Of a stretch of DNA of 64,000 nucleotides, positions 1-10,619 are shown one piece after another (the first letter of the stretch is position 1; the number at the start of each line of letters is the position of its first letter). Origin of the DNA: Dasypus novemcinctus (taxonomy: Eukaryota; Chordata; Mammalia; Cingulata; Dasypodidae). The notes beneath the pieces are model-generated. The model was not told the DNA's origin, did no database searches, and worked only from the letters and a program-made list of their open reading frames with translations. The position numbers were made by a program, and so were the translations under genes. Where the stretch lies: assembly GCF_030445035.2 (NCBI RefSeq), contig NC_080704.1:29936200-30000199 (forward strand), written 5' to 3'.

Positions 1-387
1 TCCTGGTGATCCTGGACTCCTGTCATATGGCAAGGCACAATAGCAGTGTCTGCCAGTCTCTCTGCCTTCTCCTCTGGATTTTTTTGCTTCAGCTTCTGGC
101 TTCTTCTCGCTTTCTCTCTCAGCTTCTGTGGGTTCCTCTTTGAACTCCCGTGGCTTTCTCTCTGCTTCTGTGGCTTTCCTTTCTCCTTATTCATCCCATT
201 TAAAAAGGACTCCAGTAACAGGATTAAGACCCACCCTGAGTCACACCTTACTGAAGTAATCTAATCAAAAGGCCCTTAACTGAAGTGACCTAATCAAAAG
301 GTCCCACTTAAAATAGGTTCACACCCACAGGAATAGATTAGCTCTAAGGACATGACTTTGTGGCACCCATCCAGCATCAAACTGTCA
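1..387 (-). mobile_element. Partial MaLR/ERVL-type LTR, cut by window start
   Basis: Read on the minus strand, this begins near a 'tgacagtttgatgc' terminus at 387. It runs through the phrases 'gattaagacccaccctgag' and 'ccagtaacaggattaag' seen on the plus strand, which also occur in the better-bounded LTR at 42416-44615. The two therefore look like members of one MaLR-like group. The other end lies outside the window. The 72-codon frame at 46-264 is a serine/phenylalanine-rich shadow of the LTR, not a gene. Confidence 0.55.
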
Positions 388-1187
388 CAAGTTGGCACTC
401 TTAAAACTCTTTAGTACCATACTTCCTTTTTCTATTAAAGAATTTTTATAATAATGATACGGAATTCCTTATAAATACAACAAATAAAGAAGACATTAGT
501 GTAGGAGGTGAGAATTGGATTAGACTGGGTGCTAGATTTCCTCTGGATATATTTTAGAGCATATTTATAATAACATGCTGGAATTTGGCTGCTAATTGCA
601 GTAAATTGAGTAATGAGTAGTAAGACTAGGTTACTAATGTCAAGAACTGTTTTTTAAGGGGAAGTGCTATATGGTGAAACTGGCTTGAAAATAAATTTTC
701 AGCCCTGGGGATAATGGAGCATACAGCTAGCTATGGGAGAGTATGTATGATGTGTGAACAGTTAAAGACACTAGAAAGGGAGGTGAACAGTTAAAGATAC
801 TAGAAAGGGAGGACTGCTGATGGACCAAGACTTATAAAAAGCCATCAGAAATAGGGTCAGGTATTTCTTTAAGAATAGAGGTTCCCTTCTCAAAGGCTGG
901 GAATGGTCTCTTTACTGATCTCAAGTCCTATTCTATTCCTTAAGTCTTGGATATACCTTGATTTTTCTTGAAATATTTCTCTTTGTAAAGTTATACCGCT
1001 GGTCTATTATCTATAAAAGGGAATAGCCATTCACAAGTCATATGATGACAGCCTAATTTTAGTTCTACTGTGATAGTCTGGTTGAAGTAAAATGCAAAAA
1101 TGCTATGATACAGCAGCTATGATCAACCTCTTAATATATCAAATCAGGCTGGTTTCTGATCCAAAGCAAAAATGAAGACATCAAAGT
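388..1187. other. AT-rich non-genic stretch
   Basis: No open frame, RNA gene or confidently named repeat is visible apart from the 29-bp tandem duplication listed separately. Confidence 0.5.
754..811. repeat. 29-bp tandem duplication, two copies
   Basis: Two adjacent copies of a unit starting 'gtgaacagttaaaga' and ending 'ctagaaagggag' differ at one base (cac versus tac). This looks like a recent local duplication with no known function. Confidence 0.9.
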
Positions 1188-1375
1188 AATATAGTGGCTA
1201 AGAGAAAGGGCTCTGGAGTCAGACAGACTTGAGGATGGCTTCTACCTGTGCCACTTATTCAATATGGACATTGGATATATTACTTAAACTAAATGCCAAT
1301 ATCATAGTCTATAACTTAGAGATAATTTCAAATTCATAAGGTTGTTGTATTAGAAAATGTGTAAAATGTTACTAT
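1188..1375 (+). repeat. MIR SINE
   Basis: The phrases 'atagtggctaagag', 'gggctctggagtcagacaga', 'tgccactta' and the later 'aaattcataaggttgttgt' match the MIR consensus in order. It is diverged, as expected for this ancient family. Confidence 0.85.
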
Positions 1376-1738
1376 GGAAACAGGCATCCAGGAAGCAATA
1401 TATTGTGCATATGGTTTCTATTATTTTTGAACTCTTTCTTAGCTGATGTACATGACTGAAGACGAAAAGTTCAAGCATGGAAGGTTTGTTCTTTTTTCAC
1501 ATGCTTCATTTTGTTTTCGTGGAAGCAAAACATTAAAAAGTTGACAATTGCAAAATAATTTCTCTTTGTATGTTTGGCAATAGTTATTTTAAACCTTCCT
1601 CGAATGGAAAAAAAAATTGTTCATGGATTCTATAGTAATTAGCAGTAAGTGGATTGAGGAAAAAAGACCTTAAATTGTCACCTCTCTCTAATGTAGGATT
1701 GACTCTCAGCATTTTATATTTGGATCTTTAGAAGTCAT

Positions 1739-2060
1739 TGTATCAGTTCGTTTTTGCATCCTAACAAACCACCCCCAAACTTAAGAGATTTAAAACAATT
1801 ATCTATTTGCTCAGCTGGACAATTCTTCTAGCCTTATCTGAGCTCATTTAGGGGTCTGATGGCCTGATGTCAGCTGCTGGTCATAAAAGAGCTTTGCTGC
1901 TGACAGACTGGCTGGCTGTTGGCTGCTGTGAAGAGGGTGATTGTGCCACACATCTCTCTCTTTCCAGGGGTCTGGCTTTGGCTTATTCTAAGACGACTAG
2001 CAAGATCACCTCCTTTTAACCACACCGAAATATATAATTCAGTGCTGTTAATGACATTCA
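1739..2060 (-). mobile_element. Old LTR-like element, antisense
   Basis: The opening 'tgtatcagttcg' followed by 'taacaaaccacccccaaact' and 'gatttaaaacaatt' resembles the antisense end of an old mammalian LTR of MaLR/ERVL type. The same pattern opens the element at 40036. Exact family not assigned. Confidence 0.45.
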
Positions 2061-2553
2061 CAATGTTAATTCCTTTTAATGATTAATTTTCTTTGAAAAA
2101 CATGGGAAGGGAAAACTTTCTTAGGAAACATAAATAAAGCAAAGCCGTACAAGCGCACATGCAGAGAAACAGACACAAAGACACAGGCAAAAACAAACGA
2201 GACGTAAGACACAACCCTCCCCCCCTCCCCCACGCACACAGTTGGCCAATCGGTGAAATCAGAGAAAGCAAGAGGGAAGAGTCTATCTGGGTTGCTCAGT
2301 TATTCCTCTCCTCTGTCCCAAGAACTCTGAGAAATCTTTTGCTGTCAAAACTAGAGACGCTCTGCCTAAGTACTTCAAGCTTCCCTTTTCATTATTTCCA
2401 GCTACTGAATATAAATGTGTCTTGATCCTTTCAGGTAGAAACCTCAGGAAGGACCAAAGCTCTCTGAAAATCTCTGTGTTCTATTTGCACTTTCAATTAA
2501 GGATGCGGTTGCTTTCATCCACTACCATTTAATTCCCATCAATTTATCCATTT
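2061..2553. other. Non-genic stretch with C-rich patch
   Basis: No gene is seen. A C-rich run lies near 2216-2240. The short frames here on both strands have no recognisable domain. Confidence 0.45.
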
Positions 2554-2695
2554 CAGAGTGTGGTCCTGGGGCCAGCAACATCACACCACCCAGGACCTTG
2601 TTAGAAATGCATATTCCCAGGGCCCAACCACCCAAATCTACTGTCTACTCAGGGTGGAGTCCAGCAATTTGTGTTTTAACTAATTGTCTGCTCTA
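2554..2695 (+). mobile_element. MER5A-like hAT fossil
   Basis: The phrases 'cagagtgtggtcctgggg', 'cttgttagaaatgca' and 'cagcaatttgtgttttaac' follow the order of the MER5A nonautonomous hAT-Charlie element. The ends are eroded. Confidence 0.75.
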
Positions 2696-5175
2696 ACTTT
2701 TCAGAACAACTGCCTTAAAGTAACACAGCTGTTTTGGTGTAAAGGCTCAACATTATATGAAAACAAAAACAAATGGGCTCCTGTAATGAGTAATGATAAA
2801 TACATGTTCACAGACTCCCTACCTCTTCTGTGGCATGGGAGAATACTCTTCAGTTTTATGTTTGATCCTAAAAGAAAAGCTTAAAGATTGTAATGAGAGA
2901 GATAATATTTGTAGAGCAAACTCGAGATAAAATGATGTTCAGTAAGATTTAAAAACTGGAAAGAGTCTAAAGTATGTTTGCAAGGGTAACCAAAGGCAAT
3001 ATTTCAGCATTATTTTCACTAAAATAGCCTTCAAATTGCAAATTCACTTACTCTGTTAGTGGCTTGTACTGTATAGCTATTAATGAAATCTGGCAATGTG
3101 CTTAGCATTAAATTATATTTTAAATAATTGTTAAAAGTGTGCTAAATACTATGTTCAGAAATATAATGTAATAATTAACAACTCAAACAACAGTTTATTT
3201 ATATACACATAGTACATGTTCATAGATCTTTCTAAAAAGCCCCTGAAAGGGTAATTAGTCCCTTCACATTTTAATGATTTGGTCTCAGGGCACTTAATTT
3301 GTGGCATCCATATTACTTTGGCTAAAAGTAGAATAAAATAACTTAAATGTATCAGTCAAATGTGTAACAAGAGATAACTTACTATTCCAAGTGGTGTTTG
3401 ATTTCCTATTTACAGGCAGAAAAAAACTGGGTCAGAAATAAGGGTTGCAAAAATCTCAAAAGATTCACTTGACATCTGAGGTGCTGATTAAATCTGAATA
3501 AAATCTTTTCCTAAGAATTAATGTTTTAATACAGAAAGCACTAAAATGATCTGCAATTTCCAGACCTTTCATACATTAGCCCTGAAGCCTGCCATTTTAA
3601 TTTTTTTCCAGTGTTTTTTTTCCCCTTTCTCTTAAGCAATAAGAAGTCTGAAAGTTGGGCTCTTTAATTACCAAAAAAGAAAGAAATAATGGATGTTTAA
3701 GTCAAGACAGAATTTGAAGAGGAACCCAGTTGCTTAGCAGGGTACATAAGAGTATTGTTATGGCGATGAGTCTTGATGGAGGCAAAATTATTTTCCAAAT
3801 CATAATTCGTAGTAACTAGCACATAAATAAATTAGTTGAATTTAAAAAATTAATCACAAGTAAAAGAAGCAGTCAAAAGAATCATGATGGGGGATATATG
3901 CTAATCTATGCGCCATGATTTTTTTCTGTAAGTGGAAATAGAAATGAATTGTAAAAGCCAATGAAGCCGCAGAAAGATGGTTGCCTATAAATCCCAACCA
4001 ATGTCCTAGATATGTCATTTTCCATGACAAGCATACTTTCTGATGTTGCATTTTCCATTAGCAAATGGGGGAGCAGAACACTGATGTGTGTGCTTCCCCG
4101 ACTCATTTGCATGTCACCCTTTATAACTTTCCACTGCCCTGTGGCATTGTGGCACCTGCCTCCCAAATGAAGAGTATGCAGCTGTAATAATTTTTTGATA
4201 ACACCCTAGTAATTACATGACCCTTGAAGGGCTTCTTTTCAAAATTCAAAACTCACCTTCCCTTGCTTGAGAGGGAATCTAATCTCATTCTTGGCTTGGA
4301 ACATGGTTATTAACTTTCTCTTTCTTGACAGATCTAGTGGGTGATGGTAGAATAAGTCAGAGAGAAAGTTCAAAAAGAAGGAAATTGGAATCAAGAGATT
4401 TGCTACAAGTAGTCTAAAGAAATTAATAAAGATGCTTACATCTTGGAAAATTAATAGACACTGAAGAGGGCCTCTACTCACTGACTTAATTTTTATTAAA
4501 AATGATAAACTATTGAATTAAAGGGATTATCTCAAGAACAGCACTCACACACAAAACAATTCTAATGCTGAATTTCATATATGGACATATTTCTGTTTAA
4601 GGCTCAATTAAGACAGCGTTTCATCTTTTAATGATGTTTGTTTATCTATATGGAAATCTCCATGGATTTCCTTTTAGAAATTTAGAATTTTATCTAAAGG
4701 AAACTTTAGGAAATAAGCCTTATACATTTCATGATTTTGCTGTTGTACATATGTCTTAATGAAAGCACTGATTCGTCTTCTGATTTTCTCAGGCTTTTGC
4801 ATATATAATGAAAATCTTTAGATCAAAACATAGTCTGACATTGTTGACTGTCAGTACACAATATATAGAGTATTTCCCTATATAACTCAGTTAATGGATG
4901 ATTTGCAACCAAATTCTAAGTGATCTTAGATCCTTGATTAGTAAGTTTTAATGCTTCATTATTAATCACTGAGCTCTTTTAGAAAGGGGAACATGGACAA
5001 TGGCCTGTTTTTTGTTGTAGATCCCACTATCAGTACTCCCTCCCTTCTCTACCCTGGTGCAGAGTTAACTCTGATGAGCTACTCTATAGGCTACATTGCA
5101 CTGAACAATTCCAGGAAATTTCCCTTTACATAGATTAAAATAGGGGTGGTGTTTCTTGACTTGGACAATGCAGCA
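2696..5175. other. AT-rich non-genic stretch
   Basis: No gene, RNA or recent repeat recognised. A perfect POU octamer ATTTGCAT sits at 4105-4112 inside a less AT-rich block (about 4020-4190) that has no repeat signature and may be conserved noncoding DNA. The frames at 3854-4166 and 4239-4481 (minus) match no family I know. Confidence 0.4.
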
Positions 5176-5179
5176 GTCC

Positions 5180-5740
5180 TACTAAGATAATTCATTTATT
5201 AAGCACCTACTTTTGGCCATATACTTAGACCCTGAAAGTTCAAAGGTGAGCAAAAATATGTATGGTCTTGTTTAATTGTGAAGATTAAAATCTAACGGTG
5301 GAACAAGATATTAATCAAGTAGTTACACAAAGGAATGCAGCTACAATGATGACAAATGCAATAAAGAGGAGTTCATTGTCTAGAACTGTGTTATCCAATA
5401 CAGTAGCCACTATCCATATGCAGTTAATTTAATTTAAATTTTATTTTAGTAAAATGAATAAAACTAAAAATTCAGTTCCTCAGTCACACTGGCCATATTT
5501 CAAATCCTCAATAAACACGTTACTGCTGACTCCATATCATACAGTGCAGATATAGAATACTTTCATCATCATAGTAGTTCTATTGGACAGTGTTGATCTA
5601 CGATAATATAAAATGGGATTAGGGAAAACTTCCTGAAGAAGTGACAATTGAATTAAGAACTAGAAGATAAATGGTAATTAACTAGGTCAAGAGGTATTTT
5701 GGAAAAAAAATTGCAAAGTAGCTATTTCTCACAAAACATT
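5180..5740 (+). repeat. Ancient mammalian noncoding repeat, interrupted
   Basis: It starts 'cattaagcacctactttt', like the widespread 'ttattgagcacctactatg' opening of old L2-type mammalian repeats. It resumes after the embedded hAT element with 'gaaaacttcctgaagaagtg' and 'gaactagaagataaa'. Other pieces of the same family appear at 10620, 15585, 39530, 49830 and 51861. Confidence 0.5.
5386..5596. mobile_element. Old DNA-transposon fossil (hAT-like MITE)
   Basis: Partly inverted termini ('ctgtgttatccaata' left, 'tattggacagtgtt' right) surround 'gtagccactatcca' and 'aaattcagttcctcagtcac', a pattern known from an old mammalian short DNA transposon. No coding capacity. Its exact family name is uncertain. 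Confidence 0.6.
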
Positions 5741-5839
5741 AGGAACTTCTAGTTTCTTAAATTTGACATGAAGATTACAAGAAACATTAAAATGATTTCC
5801 TGGAAAATATGCAATTTGATTTCAGAGATGCAAACTTTG

Positions 5840-6465
5840 TAGGCCTGGTGATAATAACACTCATATAGCAGTTAGTTGAGATATGAGGTCAGTTAGTTTA
5901 ATATTTTACAGATAAAAAGACTGGACCTAAGATATGTCATGATGTTCTAGAGTTCAAACAGGTTAATTTATTTTTTTTCTTTTATTTTTTTTCTTTTCTT
6001 TTTTAAAATTTATTACTCTCCCCTTCCCCGCCCCACCCCCCAGTTGTCTGTTCTGTGTGTTCATTTGCTGTGTGTTCTTCTTTTTGTCTGCTTCTGTTGT
6101 TGTCAGCAGCACGGGAATCTGTGTTTCTTTTTGTTGTGTCATCTTGTTGTATCAGCTCTCCGTGTGTGCAGTGCCATTCCTGGGCAGGCTGCACTTTCTT
6201 TTGCGCTGGGTGGCTCTCCTTACGGGGCACACTCCTTGCGCGTGGGGCTCCCCTAACGGCACTCCTTGCGTGCATCAGCACTGCACATGGGCCAGCTCCA
6301 CACAGGTCAAGGAGGCCCAGGATTTGAACTGCAGACCTACCATGTGGTAGACAGACGCCCTATCCACTGGGCCAAGTCTGCTTCCCCAAACAGGTTAATT
6401 TAAAACAGTGGCACAACTAAAATAGAATCTAGGATTTCTGATTCCTAAACCATATTGATTCCACT
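5840..6465 (-). repeat. MIR SINE, antisense, split by a younger SINE
   Basis: Before the insertion: 'acagataaaaagactggacc' and 'taagatatgtcatgatg'. After it: 'gtggcacaactaaaatagaa' and 'ttctgattcctaaacc'. Together these follow the antisense MIR consensus, so an armadillo SINE landed inside a MIR. Confidence 0.7.
5971..6386 (-). mobile_element. Armadillo DAS-type tRNA-derived SINE
   Basis: Antisense SINE. The poly(A) appears as the T-rich run at 5971-6005 and the tRNA-like head ends at about 6386 with 'ccaagtctgcttccc'. The body has the 'gctgcactttcttttgcgct' region shared with other copies here. A 16-bp target duplication 'caaacaggttaattta' flanks it (5955-5970 and 6387-6402), which shows L1-mediated insertion. 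Confidence 0.93.
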
Positions 6466-7235
6466 TCTTGTAATAATCTTAAATTAATTAGACAGATCTA
6501 AACATCTTTTAAAGTATAAATTTTACATATATTTATGAATATATATATTTATATACAACCACTGTTTTCCATGTATTGTTCTATTAAAGTAATGGCAAGA
6601 ATATTAGGTTGTAATTTTGTCTGAATCAATGATGTGAATGTTAATGGTTGAAAAAGCAAACAGGCATAGTATCTTGCATGCTTATTTAGAGTTTAAAATA
6701 TGATTTAATTTTCTCTGTTGAAAGGCCATAAATAGTATGCACTATTATTTGTACTCCAGCTATTTGATGACCTAAATGAGAATGTGATTATCCCAGTGGT
6801 TCAATCTGTGCTGCTCAAGGTAAGGCACTGCTTTCAATATTTGTAGTTTGTATTTCATTTGCTTGAGGTTTACAAAATTGGACACAATGATTTGCCCTGT
6901 GATGAATCACATCATCAGTTTGTGATCATATTTTTAAGCTAATTTGTGTAAATAAAAGGTGTAAAATTGTTACTCATGTTTGATGTATTATTGCGAATGT
7001 TACTGCTTTTTTCTGCAAACCAATCATCCCTATTTTTACATTATCTTATAGAGAAGAATATAATTTATTACATTAGTGTATAAAATAACAAAATAAATTA
7101 AATTACCTTCCTTTGTCTTTCCATATCAAGATTCAATGTAGAGCAAATCCATCTACAGAAATTGTTATAGAAGAAAGAGCCTAGGCAAACTACATCAAAT
7201 TAGAATAGACTACATTAATTAAAGAATATTTACTG
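6466..7235. other. AT-rich non-genic stretch with a weak exon-like motif
   Basis: Mostly AT-rich with no gene. An exon-like 60-nt block at 6760-6819 (ccag before, gtaagg after) is discussed in the findings but not called as an exon. Confidence 0.4.
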
Positions 7236-7423
7236 AGGTCCTCCTTTGTGGCACACTGTTATAACTGTTACAATAGTAGTGATAATCAGAAAACGCAAAA
7301 ATCCTTTAGTAAAAGTATCATTAAAAAAACATACAGAAACAAAAATGAGAAAGAGATCAATCAGATACATCCCAAAAGATGAACTATACAGAAAAGGACA
7401 GTGCAATAGAGGAAAAGAGAGGC

Positions 7424-7457
7424 AAAAAACAAACAAACAAACAAACAAAAACAAAAC
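7424..7457. repeat. (AAAC)n simple repeat
   Basis: A short array of aaac units within the L1 inter-ORF region. Confidence 0.9.
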
Positions 7458-8711
7458 AGATATCACATATAAAAACCAAAGGACAAAATGGCTGAAGTAA
7501 GCACTGCCTTTACAGTCAAAACACTGAATGTTAATGGATTAAACTCCCAAATCAAAAGACACAGGCTGGCAGGATGGATAAAAAAGCAAAATCCAACCAT
7601 ATGTTTTGACGAGAGACTCACCTTAGATGCAAAGACAAAAATAAGTTGAAAGTGAAATGATGGGAAAAATATTCCATGCAAAGAGTAACCCCCAAAAAGC
7701 TGTGGTGGATTTACAAATATCAGACAAAATAGTCTTTAAGTCAAAAGCTGTTTTAAGATACAAGAAGGGCACTATATATTAATAAAAGTGACAACCCACC
7801 AAGAAGAAAAAACAATCATAAATATTTATGCACCTAACCACAGTGCCCCAAAATCCATGAGGCAAATACTGGCAAAACTGAAGGGATAAATAGACAACTC
7901 TACAATAACAGCTGGAAACTGAATTACTCCACTCTCATCAATAAATAGAACATCTAGATAGAAGATCAATAAGGAAAAAGAAGGCTTGAGTAATATGTTA
8001 CATGGACTAGACCTAACAGACATATACAGAACATTGCACCCCAAAACAGCAAGATACAAATTTTATCAAGTACACATGGTTCATTCTTCAGGATAGACCA
8101 CATATTGGGTCACAAAACAAGTCTCAATAAATTTTAAAAGACTGAAATTATACAAAGCATTTTCTCTGACCATAATGGAATGAAGCTGGAAATCAATAAC
8201 AGGCAGAGAACTAGATAATCCACAAATATATAGAAGTTAAATAACATTTTAAAACAATAAGCAGGTCGAAGAAATTGCAAGGGAAATCAGCAAATGATGA
8301 ATGAAAACAAGAGTACAACATATCAAAACTTAAAGGATGTAGCAAAAATATACTGAGAGGGAAATGTATAGCTATAAACATTTACATTTAAAAAGAAGAA
8401 AGAGCTAAAATCAAAGACCAGTTAGGTCACACCTGGAAGAACTAGAAAAAGAACAGCAAACTAATCCCAAAGAAAGCAGAAGGAAAGAAATATCAAAAAC
8501 TAGGACACACATGAAATTGAGAATAAAAAATAAACAATGGAATTAGCAAAACCAAAGTTGGTTCTTTGAAAAGATTAATAAAATTGACAAACCTTTAACC
8601 CAAGTGACATAAAAAGAGAGAGGAAGATGCAAGTAAATAAAATCAGAAGTGACAGGGGGACATTACTAGTGATGCCACAGAAATAAAAAGGGTCATAAGA
8701 GGATACTATGA

Positions 8712-9418
8712 GGGAAGTGGATGTGGCTCAAATGATAGGGCCTCTGCCTACCGTATGGGAGGAACTGGGTTTGATCTCTGGGGCCTCCTGGTGAAAAAAA
8801 GAAGAGAAAGCATGCCTGTGTAGTGAGCCAGTGCCCGAATGGTGAGCTGAGTACCCATGCGAGTGCCTACGTGGTGAGCTGAGTGCCCTTGCAGTGAGCC
8901 GAGTGCCCATGTGGTGAGGCAAGTGCCCGTGTGGCAAGCCAAATACCCATATGAGTGCCCACGTGGCAAGCCATGTGCCAGCACAGTGAGCTGAGTGCCC
9001 AAACGAGTTCCTGCATGGTGAGCCAAGTGCCTGTGCTGTGAGCTGAGTGTCTGCGTGGTGAGGTGAGTGCCCGCCTGGTGAGCCAGTGCCCACGTGGTGA
9101 GCTGAGTGCTTATGCAGTGAGCCAAGTGCCCATGTGGTGAGCCAGCACCCACACAAGTGAGTAATGCAGCAAGATGATAACACAACAAAAGAGAGACAAA
9201 GGGGAGAGTCAAGGTGAAACACAGCAGAGACCAGGAACTGAGGTGGCACAATTGACAAGGAACCTCTCTCCACATCAAAGGGCCCCAGGATTGAATCCTA
9301 GTGAATCCTAGAGGAGAAAGACTAGAAAAGAAGACAAAAGGAGGAATAGATATAGAAGATCACACAGTGAATGGACACAGCAAAACAGCAGGGCGGGGGG
9401 TAAGGGAAAGAAAAAAAA
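8712..9418 (+). mobile_element. Composite armadillo SINE with internal minisatellite
   Basis: It begins 'gggaagtggatgtggctca' with a tRNA-like B-box region 'aactgggtttgatctc'. It then carries a 20-bp tandem array and a second tRNA-like segment ('aggaactgaggtggcacaat' ... 'ggattgaatcc'), and ends in a DAS-like tail ('gaatggacacagcaaaacag') and an A-rich run. It interrupts L1 ORF2. No clean target duplication was found. The 181- and 176-codon minus frames at 8728-9278 are translations of this array and not genes. Confidence 0.75.
8823..9156 (+). repeat. 20-bp minisatellite, about 15-17 units
   Basis: The unit approximates 'gtgagctgagtgcccatgtg'. Most steps are 20 bp. At least three are extended by 12 bp (to 32 bp) by a repeated 'gagtgcc(t/c)acgtg'-like half unit, which gives a rough higher-order pattern. 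Units differ mainly by transitions. Confidence 0.92.
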
Positions 9419-9608
9419 TAAAATTGTAAAAGAAAAACAGCTTGTCATTAAAAAAATAAAGAACTGTATGCTGACAAATGAGACAGCCTAGATGAAATGT
9501 ACAAATTTCTAGAAACACATGAGCGACCTACACTGACTCTAGAACAAATAGAAGATCTCAAAAGACCAATTACAAGAGATGGGATCATTCATTAAAAAAA
9601 CTCCCCAA

Positions 9609-9690
9609 GGGAGGAGTCGGGTGAGGGGGGTGGGGGGTATCTGGGGACCTCATATTTTTTTAATGTAACATTAAAAAAAAAAGACAAAAA
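9609..9690 (+). mobile_element. Very short 5'-truncated L1 3' end
   Basis: The sequence 'ggggacctcatatttttt' then 'taatgtaacatta' and poly(A) is the same 3' terminus as at 37103-37657 and 42623-44410. An imperfect duplication ('aaaaaaactccccaa' at 9594-9608 versus 'aaaaaaacctcccccaa' at 9691-9707) flanks it. It lies inside the older L1 ORF2. Confidence 0.8.
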
Positions 9691-9870
9691 AAAAAAACCT
9701 CCCCCAACAGAAAAACCCAGGATCTGATGGCCACAAAGGTAAATCCTCCCAATCAATCCACAAAGACTTAATACCAATCCTGCTTAAACTCTCCAAAAAA
9801 CTGAAGAGGAGGAAACATTATCTAACTCATTCAATACTAATACCAAAACCAGAAAATGTTATTATAAGAA

Positions 9871-10337
9871 AAGACTATTTCAAGGACTTCTAGGGAAAAT
9901 AGCAGAGCAGTGAGCTCCAGGTCTTAGTCCCTCCACCAATACAACTAAACATAGAGGAACTGTCTGAAACAATTATTTTAAAACTCCAGAGGCTAGGAGA
10001 GCACTGTACAGTATCCAGGGAAGAGCAGGAGGAAGAGCTGATAAATTACAGTAAAGATCTCTAATTGCTTACAGTGCCCATCCTCCACTCTTGTAGCAGG
10101 GAGCTGCGGGGTCCAGTCCCTGGTTACCAGCTGGTAATAGAAAGGGATATAAACATGCTCTTCACTAAGAACAGGAGTGTGCATGACCAATCACTGATCA
10201 TGGCTCTTGGTTAACACATTCCGATTGCTGGGTTCTGGCTGTGAGGGCAGCTCTTGTTTCAACCTGCCCCATAGCAGTAGCCATTTTCTCAATCTTCCTG
10301 GTCAAGGACAGAGGCAGTGGAGATTTAAAAATGCAGT
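9871..10337 (+). mobile_element. Possible L1 5'-UTR-like fragment
   Basis: The phrase 'agcagagcagtgagctccag' with 'cagaggctaggagagcac' resembles the start of mammalian L1 5' regions. It lies between decayed L1 ORF2 and a SINE head. Assignment is tentative. Confidence 0.35.
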
Positions 10338-10412
10338 GCTGGGAAGCGGATGTGGCTCAAGTGATTGGGCTCCCATCTACCATATAGAAGGTCCAGGGTT
10401 CAATTTCTGGGG
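10338..10412 (+). mobile_element. SINE head only (truncated armadillo SINE)
   Basis: Only the tRNA-like head is present: 'gggaagcggatgtggctcaa' through 'gtccagggttcaatttctgg'. It passes directly into L1 3'-UTR sequence. Confidence 0.8.
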
Positions 10413-10580
10413 GTAAACTATGGACTATAGTTAGTACAATTTTAATATTCTTTCATCAATTGTACAAAGGCACTGCACTAATGTAAAACATCAACAATAG
10501 GGGGTTATATGGGCACGTTGTTATTTTTACATGATTTTTCTACAACTTCTCTAATTTAAAAAAAGTTAAAAACATTCTTT
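10413..10580 (+). mobile_element. L1 3'-UTR fragment
   Basis: 'aactatggactatagttagt' and 'tcatcaattgtacaaaggca' resemble the L1 3'-UTR type seen near 31440-31700. It ends in 'aaaaaaagttaaaaac'. Confidence 0.6.
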
Positions 10581-10619
10581 AGAACCTATTAATTTCCTAT
10601 TCTTCTAATGTTTCAATTC

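Larger units (their letters stand above)
7236..9870 (+). mobile_element. Old L1 fragment (ORF1/ORF2 junction into ORF2), fragmented
   Basis: From about 7490 a forward frame reads TLNVNGLNSQIKRHRLAGWI, the N-terminal apurinic-endonuclease part of L1 ORF2. Downstream phrases such as 'aatatttatgcacctaacc', 'tagacctaacagacatatac' and 'ccaaagttggttctttgaaa' continue ORF2 in order. After the composite SINE, 'gatgaaatgtacaaatttct' and, after a second insertion, 'ggatctgatgg' resume ORF2. Stops and indels break the frame throughout, so this is a dead copy of the L1M class. ORF2p normally nicks the target and reverse-transcribes L1 RNA; nothing here could encode it. Confidence 0.85.

Noticed and set aside
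8728-9278. Minus-strand frames of 181 and 176 codons with repeated His/Gly/Thr peptides
   Set aside because: They are direct translations of the 20-bp minisatellite in a SINE, open in more than one frame because of repetition.
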